Assembly (NCBI GenBank): GCA_025464645.1
Contig: JAODGF010000070.1
Span: 9,594-18,432, forward strand
Length of the DNA stretch: 8,839 bases
From: Methanosarcinales archaeon
GTDB lineage: Archaea > Halobacteriota > Syntropharchaeia > Alkanophagales > Methanospirareceae
Direction: 5' to 3'
Part shown: piece after piece, positions 4,504 through 8,839 of the stretch
Position numbering within the stretch: position 1 is the first letter of the stretch
How the letters are laid out: every line of letters begins with the position of its first letter
The notes under the pieces: model-generated
Told to the model about the DNA's origin: nothing
The model's database searches: none
What the model saw: only the letters and a program-made list of their open reading frames with translations
Translations under genes and position numbers: made by a program

Positions 4504-6919
4504 CTATCCGCTTCTCCACTTCTGCTACATTTAACCTTGTAGATATTATCGCATCAGGATTCAAAGACATCGAATCTATTCCACACTCGACCAGAAACTC
4601 CGCAAATTCTGGGAAATCGCTCGGCGCCTGTCCGCATATCCCTATCTTCCTCCTCGGCTCGTGTTCATGCGCAACTTCTATAACGTGCTTCACCAGTCTT
4701 TTCACAGCTTCGTTTCTCTCATCAAATATGTGCGCCACCAGGTCAGAATCTCTATCTAAACCAAGTGTTAGTTGCGTTAAATCATTCGACCCGATACTGA
4801 ACCCATCAAACACATCCGCAAATTCATCCGCCAAAATGACATTTGAGGGTATCTCACACATCACGTACACCTCCAATCCATTTTCACCCTGTTTCAATCC
4901 GAACTCCTCCATTGCTTTTATCACTTCTCTTCCTTCTTCCGGCGTCCTGCAAAATGGAACCATCACTTTTACATTGGTCAAACCCATCTCTTCTCTTACC
5001 TTCCGTATCGCTTTGCACTCTAACCCAAATGCCGGCTTGAATTTAGGATCATAATAACGAGAGGCGCCTCGCCAGCCTATCATTGGATTGCTTTCCTCGG
5101 GCTCGTACAGATACCCACCAATTAAATTGGCATACTCATTCGTCTTAAAGTCCGATAACCTCACAATCACCTCGTTGGGATAAAATCCCGCTGCTATCTT
5201 TCCTATCCCCCTTGCTAAATTGTCAATGAAAAATTCTACTTTGTCCTCATACGAGGCGCTTTTCTCTTCTATCTCTTTAATTACCCTGGCTATCTTTTTA
5301 TCCCCCTCTGCTCTTCTCTTTAATTCTTCATATTCTATCAGTGCCAGGGGATGTATGCCTATATAGGAATTAATAATGAATTCCTCTCGTGCTAACCCTA
5401 CGCCATCGTTCGGAATTTGACCCTGAACAAATGCATTTTCCGGTACACCCGCATTCATCATTATCCGGGTGCGAGTTCTTGGCAGTTTGTCCAGTGTCAG
5501 CTTTTCTATCCGGTAATTCAACTTTCCTTTGTATATTATCCCCATACCTTCTGAACAATCTACCGTAACATCCTTTACGCCTTTTAATACCTTTGTCCCC
5601 TTAACCGTCCCAATTACACAGGGTATTCCAAGTTCCCTGGAAATTATAGCTGCATGGCAGGTTCTTCCACCCCTATTCGTTACAATCGCACCTGCCACTT
5701 TCATTATCGGCTCCCAATCCGGGTCCGTCATGTCGGTAACCAGAACCTGCCCTGGCTCGAATTTATGAATATCACTCGCGCTCTCTATTATATTTACCTC
5801 ACCATACCCAATTTTAGTACCAACAGCCTCTCCCTGGACCAACAGCTTCCCTTCCTCTCTAAGCAAATCCCTATCTTCCTCCAGCACATAGGTCTCAGAG
5901 ACCGCGAGGTTTCTTTGTGAATGCACTGTTTCCGGTCTCGCCTGTACCACAAAGAGCTCGTTGGTTCTCCCATCCTTTGCCCATTCGACATCTATGGGCG
6001 TCCCATAATGGTCTTCTATAATGCAAGCCCACCTTGCAAGCGTGAGCACCTCATCGTCAGTCAGTACAAACCTTCTTTGATCTTCTCTTTCAACTTTCTT
6101 TTGCTTTGTCCCCGACCCTTTTTCTTTATACACCAGTTTCTTTCTCTTCGTTCCCAGTTTCTTCTCTACAATCGGTCTAAATCCTTCCCTTAAGGTCGGT
6201 TTAAAAACATAAAACTGGTCTGGATTTACCGTCCCCTGCACGACATTCTCCCCTAAGCCGTATGCCCCCGTGATGTAAACTGCATCGCGGAAACCAGATT
6301 CGGTATCTATCGAGAACATAACTCCGGAGCACGCTAAATCCGAACGAACCATCTTCTGCACGCCAACCGAGAGATAGACACTGAGATGGTCAAATCCTTT
6401 ATCCACTCGATAAGATATTGCTCTATTAGTGAATAAAGAAGCAAAACATTCCATAACCTTCTCCACCAGCTCTTCTTCTCCTCTTACATTCAGGTACGTC
6501 TCTTGCTGTCCCGCGAATGACGCGGTAGGAAGGTCTTCTGCGGTTGCACTGCTTCTCACCGCCACGTCAACTCCTTCTCCATACCTTTTTTCCATTTGTC
6601 TATAAGCAAGTCTTATCTCTTCCTCCAGCTCTTTTGGGCACCCCGCATTTTTTATCATATCTCTTATTTTGCTGCCTCGCTCGGACAGGTTTTCCATATC
6701 GTGCGTATCCAAGCCCGCCAGCGTATCCGCGATTTTTTCTCGTATGCCTGCTTCTTCTATCACGTATCTGTAAGCCTCAGCAGTAATGGCAAAACCAGAG
6801 GGAACGTTCACGCCCTTTTCAGTCAAATTCTGGATCATCTCGCCAAGCGATGCATTTTTACCACCCACTAAGGCTACATCTCTTGTTCCTACTTCCTCAA
6901 ACCATCTTATGAATTTCAT
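4478..6919 (-). CDS. ppsA: Phosphoenolpyruvate synthase (pyruvate, water dikinase)
   Basis: Cytosolic enzyme (EC 2.7.9.2) making PEP from pyruvate, ATP and water, releasing AMP and phosphate; it feeds gluconeogenesis from acetyl-CoA-derived pyruvate. The 813-residue product, close to other archaeal PEP synthases, has an N-terminal ATP-binding domain (about 1-340; ALVGGKNASLGEM at 16-28, VAVRSSATAEDLPTASFAGQ at 119-138), a swivelling phosphohistidine domain (about 380-460; GGRTCHAAIISRELGIPC with catalytic His422), and a C-terminal PEP/pyruvate barrel (about 480-800; GFSIGSNDLTQLTLGLDRDS at 706-725 and CGQAPSD with active-site Cys762). No break or missing catalytic residue was seen. GGGAG lies 7 bases upstream of the ATG and a TATA box about 60 bases upstream. 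It overlaps rpo7 by 26 bases, so the promoter may also serve the transcription and ribosomal genes downstream. Confidence 0.96.
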   Translation of the reverse strand: MKFIRWFEEVGTRDVALVGGKNASLGEMIQNLTEKGVNVPSGFAITAEAYRYVIEEAGIREKIADTLAGLDTHDMENLSERGSKIRDMIKNAGCPKELEEEIRLAYRQMEKRYGEGVDVAVRSSATAEDLPTASFAGQQETYLNVRGEEELVEKVMECFASLFTNRAISYRVDKGFDHLSVYLSVGVQKMVRSDLACSGVMFSIDTESGFRDAVYITGAYGLGENVVQGTVNPDQFYVFKPTLREGFRPIVEKKLGTKRKKLVYKEKGSGTKQKKVEREDQRRFVLTDDEVLTLARWACIIEDHYGTPIDVEWAKDGRTNELFVVQARPETVHSQRNLAVSETYVLEEDRDLLREEGKLLVQGEAVGTKIGYGEVNIIESASDIHKFEPGQVLVTDMTDPDWEPIMKVAGAIVTNRGGRTCHAAIISRELGIPCVIGTVKGTKVLKGVKDVTVDCSEGMGIIYKGKLNYRIEKLTLDKLPRTRTRIMMNAGVPENAFVQGQIPNDGVGLAREEFIINSYIGIHPLALIEYEELKRRAEGDKKIARVIKEIEEKSASYEDKVEFFIDNLARGIGKIAAGFYPNEVIVRLSDFKTNEYANLIGGYLYEPEESNPMIGWRGASRYYDPKFKPAFGLECKAIRKVREEMGLTNVKVMVPFCRTPEEGREVIKAMEEFGLKQGENGLEVYVMCEIPSNVILADEFADVFDGFSIGSNDLTQLTLGLDRDSDLVAHIFDERNEAVKRLVKHVIEVAHEHEPRRKIGICGQAPSDFPEFAEFLVECGIDSMSLNPDAIISTRLNVAEVEKRIDVYQDKSG

Positions 6920-6977
6920 GATTCGCTCCCGATTATAATCCTACTTCATAAAGAGATTCAAATAAACTTTGTGCTTT

Positions 6978-6988
6978 CTTATATAAAT
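6978..6988 (-). promoter_or_regulatory. Probable TATA box of ppsA and the downstream run
   Basis: On the minus strand ATTTATATAAG is a close match to the archaeal TATA box. It lies in the 72-base gap after the upstream lipid synthase gene, partly flanked by that gene's stop codon (6992-6994). A start site about 25 bases downstream would fall near 6950-6955, giving a leader of roughly 30-35 bases that includes the GGGAG ribosome binding site. It would drive ppsA and, given the overlap, probably rpo7 and beyond. Motif evidence only. Confidence 0.6.
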
Positions 6989-6991
6989 ACA

Positions 6992-7732
6992 TTAATTTGG
7001 TTTGTGTTTTGCTAATATTAAAGGGCTACATATATAAAACACGGTTAACGTAACAATAGCGAATGCGGGATAAACGAAGGACAGAGAGAAGAATTTATAA
7101 AAGAAGAACAGCATGAAAAAGACAATCCCTACCGGTATCACTATTCTCCCATCCCTCATATTTCTATACTTTATCCTGCTGATCATAAGCCCCGCTAAAA
7201 TGCCCATTAAAACAATCAGGGGGAAAGAATACGGGTAAAATGGAAGATGTAATTCGATAAATACGAGCATAAAAGAAGCTAAAAAAATCGCACTCCCTGT
7301 AATGGGAAATCCTTCAAAATCTTTTTGAAAGGAAGGCGTTGCGTTGAACCTCGCAAGCCTTAGCATCCCGCTTATCATGTACGCACCGCAAAGAGCCAGC
7401 GTAACGTAAGCATAGCCATGTAAATACTCATTGAGAAACACGTAAGCAACAATTGCAGGTGCAACACCAAAGGAGACCATATCAGCAAGAGAATCAAGAT
7501 ATTTACCTATGGGCGAGCTCTCCATATTCCTCGCTACCATGCCGTCTAATCCATCAACCACAGCAGCTACTAAGATCAAAACCAGCGCACTTTTAATTGC
7601 TCTTTCATTTACTCCACTAAGCACAAGAAGTATAGCAGAGAAGCCGAATAATGCATTGAGGATAGAGAGCAAATCGGGCAGCTTTATTAGCTCTAAAATG
7701 CTCTCTGTAGTTATATCTCTATATGATCTCAT
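6992..7732 (-). CDS. pssA: CDP-alcohol phosphatidyltransferase, probable archaetidylserine synthase
   Basis: Integral membrane enzyme that probably transfers L-serine onto CDP-archaeol, giving archaetidylserine and CMP. The 246-residue product has the CDP-alcohol phosphotransferase signature at 60-84, with metal-binding Asp60, Asp63, Asp80 and Asp84 (DGLDGMVAR ... GKYLDSLAD), followed by MVSFGVAPA. The later motifs GMLRLARFN (122-130) and FEGFPITGSA (139-148) are typical of the serine-using branch rather than the glycerol or inositol branches. Hydrophobic segments suggest six to eight membrane helices. Odd point: seven residues separate AR from the next conserved Gly, where the usual motif has eight. 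The start overlaps the end of the upstream OB-HD gene by 14 bases, suggesting coupled translation. No archaetidylserine decarboxylase gene is adjacent. Serine specificity is inferred from motifs. Confidence 0.85.
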   Translation of the reverse strand: MRSYRDITTESILELIKLPDLLSILNALFGFSAILLVLSGVNERAIKSALVLILVAAVVDGLDGMVARNMESSPIGKYLDSLADMVSFGVAPAIVAYVFLNEYLHGYAYVTLALCGAYMISGMLRLARFNATPSFQKDFEGFPITGSAIFLASFMLVFIELHLPFYPYSFPLIVLMGILAGLMISRIKYRNMRDGRIVIPVGIVFFMLFFFYKFFSLSFVYPAFAIVTLTVFYICSPLILAKHKPN

Positions 7733-8720
7733 ATCCTTCTTTAGTTCTTTCCTTCTGTTTTCTGCCCAGATAAAAGAAACGGTCTAATCTCCCGCTGTAA
7801 TCACTCCATACACTATCTCTCCCTTTTGCCTCCGCTCTTTTCTGTATCTGCAAGAATTCCTTGAGCTGGGAATCGAGCAAGTCTGCATAACATAATGCTT
7901 CTGCCTCTGCAAACAATGGTTTCACCGGAGAGCCCCATTCACCGTAATTATGATGACTCAGGATGAGATGCAGCAATCTTAGTTCGAGTTCTTCCGGGAA
8001 ACCTTTTATTCCTTTTATCTTTTCCTCTACCATTCGATAACCCAGAACGACATGGTCCACCAGCCCACCCTCTTCTGTTACGTCTATCCGAAATGCGTAT
8101 TCATAAGCTGCTGTTTTCCCTATATCATGCAGGATGGCACCCGCAAGTAACAAATCCCGGTCAAGTTCAGGGTATAGCCCGGAGATGGTTTCGCATATCG
8201 CCACAACAGACTGAGTATGCTCTATCAGCCCGCCGATGTAATTATGGTGATGAATCTTAGCGGAAGGTGCCTTTTTAAATAATTTTGTAAACTCGGGGTC
8301 GTTGAGGAAAGAGAAAACCACTCGCTTTAAATACTCATTTTCCATCCCTTCTGCGGTTTTTACTATTTCAGCTAACAAAAAGTCTATGTTTTTCGATGTC
8401 CTCGGCAGATATTCGGCGATGGTGTATGGTTCGGTGCTTCTTTCAAACCCTTCAGGCGTGAAGATTAGCTGTAAGCGCCCTCTGAAGGATTCCACCACGC
8501 CCTTTATACGAACGATATCGCCGGGTTCAAACCGAGATGCAACTTCTTCGGCTTTCTCCCAGCACTTACCCCATATACTGCCCGCGCTATCGCCTAATTT
8601 CACCTGCAGGTAGTAACCTTCTTTCGTGATAAACTCCTTTAGTTCCTTCTCCATTACCAGAAAGGTGGAATCAACCGAGCTACCTGCCCTTAAATCCTTC
8701 ACTTTTTTTGTTTCGCTCAT
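7719..8720 (-). CDS. OB-fold/HD-domain phosphohydrolase, YhaM-type 3'-5' exoribonuclease family
   Basis: The 333-residue product has the architecture of Bacillus YhaM (about 314 residues), a metal-dependent 3'-5' exoribonuclease: an N-terminal OB-fold nucleic-acid-binding domain at about 13-100 (IWGKCWEKA, PGDIVRIKGVVESFRGRLQLIF) and a C-terminal HD domain at about 155-290. Candidate metal ligands are all present: His168 (IEHTQSV), His198-Asp199 (AILHDIGK), His223 (VDHVVLG), His256-His257 (LSHHNYGEWGSP) and Asp280 (YADLLDS). The protein is predicted soluble. The ATG at 8720 gives a natural N-terminus and sits about 30 bases after a TATA box. The gene overlaps the lipid synthase gene downstream by 14 bases. 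RNA degradation is inferred from family architecture; the archaeal branch's substrate is not shown by the sequence, and nucleotide or DNA substrates are possible. Confidence 0.87.
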   Translation of the reverse strand: MSETKKVKDLRAGSSVDSTFLVMEKELKEFITKEGYYLQVKLGDSAGSIWGKCWEKAEEVASRFEPGDIVRIKGVVESFRGRLQLIFTPEGFERSTEPYTIAEYLPRTSKNIDFLLAEIVKTAEGMENEYLKRVVFSFLNDPEFTKLFKKAPSAKIHHHNYIGGLIEHTQSVVAICETISGLYPELDRDLLLAGAILHDIGKTAAYEYAFRIDVTEEGGLVDHVVLGYRMVEEKIKGIKGFPEELELRLLHLILSHHNYGEWGSPVKPLFAEAEALCYADLLDSQLKEFLQIQKRAEAKGRDSVWSDYSGRLDRFFYLGRKQKERTKEGYEII

Positions 8721-8747
8721 TTTATATAATGAAACCCATACTCCGCA

Positions 8748-8755
8748 TTTATAAA
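8748..8755 (-). promoter_or_regulatory. Probable TATA box of the OB-HD gene
   Basis: TTTATAAA on the minus strand, centred about 31 bases before the ATG at 8720. This spacing predicts a start site within a few bases of the start codon, i.e. a nearly leaderless transcript, which fits the absence of any GGAG-like site before the ATG. A second AT-rich word, TTATATAA at 8722-8729, is too close to the ATG to be the TATA box for this start. Confidence 0.5.
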
Positions 8756-8780
8756 CTTTAAAATTGTCACATCAATAACA

Positions 8781-8811
8781 GATAAGAACCTGTCGGACAG
8801 GGTTCTTTATC
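8781..8811. repeat. Near-perfect palindrome / hairpin upstream of the OB-HD gene
   Basis: Left arm GATAAGAACCTGTC (8781-8794) and right arm GACAGGGTTCTTTATC (8796-8811) are complementary over 14 base pairs. Two single unpaired bases (G8802, T8808) interrupt the right arm and the centre is one base. In RNA the loop would be CGG or TCGGA. The core CCTGTC-G-GACAGG (8789-8801) is an exact palindrome. It could be a terminator of a gene outside the window, a dispersed repeat, or a binding site for a dimeric regulator; it lies about 60-90 bases upstream of the OB-HD start. Nothing else is recognisable between it and the window end. Confidence 0.7.
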
Positions 8812-8839
8812 CTGCCACTTTATTATATTGAAGGATATG

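Noticed and set aside
4728..5054. Plus-strand open frames of 60-110 codons across ppsA
   Set aside because: Ser/Pro-rich antisense shadows of a well-conserved enzyme gene; no family resemblance.
8764..8772. TTGTCACAT, which also occurs (reverse complement) in the right arm of the rqcH-secF repeat at 2041-2049
   Set aside because: A shared nine-base AT-rich word with no further flanking identity is expected by chance in a window of this size; not evidence of a second copy.
8825..8839. GAAGGATATG at the extreme right end as the ribosome binding site and start of a plus-strand gene
   Set aside because: Only the putative start codon is inside the window, so no coding evidence is available.
1..8839. 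CRISPR arrays, tRNA or rRNA genes, transposase genes, toxin-antitoxin or defence genes
   Set aside because: Looked for on both strands; no regularly spaced repeats, no recognisable tRNA arms or rRNA segments, and no reading frame matching such families.

Overview
The window is a compact piece of an archaeal chromosome, most likely from a euryarchaeon. The evidence is an archaeal RNA polymerase subunit Rpo7 next to Spt4, archaeal/eukaryotic-type ribosomal proteins S24e and S27ae, an archaeal RqcH, a SecF with an archaeal-style core, and TATA-like boxes about 30-60 bases upstream of the first gene of apparent transcription units. The intergenic repeats (GCAGAG/CTCTGCG hairpins and CCAAA/TTTGG-rich hairpins) are reminiscent of repeat-rich uncultivated methane-cycling archaea such as ANME-1, but that placement is a guess.

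Layout. Plus strand, 1-3029: rqcH (ribosome quality control) and, after a 160-base gap filled by a compound inverted repeat, secF (protein export). SecF ends only 12 bases from the end of a convergent minus-strand run. That run, read from right to left, is: an OB-HD phosphohydrolase of the YhaM 3'-5' exoribonuclease type (8720-7719); a CDP-alcohol phosphatidyltransferase, probably archaetidylserine synthase (7732-6992, overlapping by 14 bases); a 72-base gap with a good TATA box; phosphoenolpyruvate synthase ppsA (6919-4478); rpo7 (overlapping ppsA by 26 bases); a 127-base gap with a hairpin repeat; spt4; a 77-base AT-rich gap; rps24e; and rps27ae (59 codons). The right end (8721-8839) holds a promoter and a near-perfect palindrome.

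How the genes relate. The core is a translation/transcription cluster (Rpo7 stalk subunit, the Spt4 elongation factor, two small-subunit ribosomal proteins), an arrangement well known in archaea. Here it is joined at its 5' end to the main gluconeogenic entry enzyme, PEP synthase, by a gene overlap, so growth-linked information genes and carbon flow to PEP may share a transcript. RqcH and SecF on the other strand act on nascent chains at the ribosome and at the translocon. The exoribonuclease-like gene is coupled to a lipid head-group enzyme.

No defence system, mobile-element gene, CRISPR array, tRNA or rRNA was seen. The points worth a second look are small: three hairpin-type repeats, a shortened zinc knuckle in Spt4, a one-residue-short catalytic signature in the lipid synthase, and the ppsA-rpo7 overlap. 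I do not see a convincing undescribed biological system.
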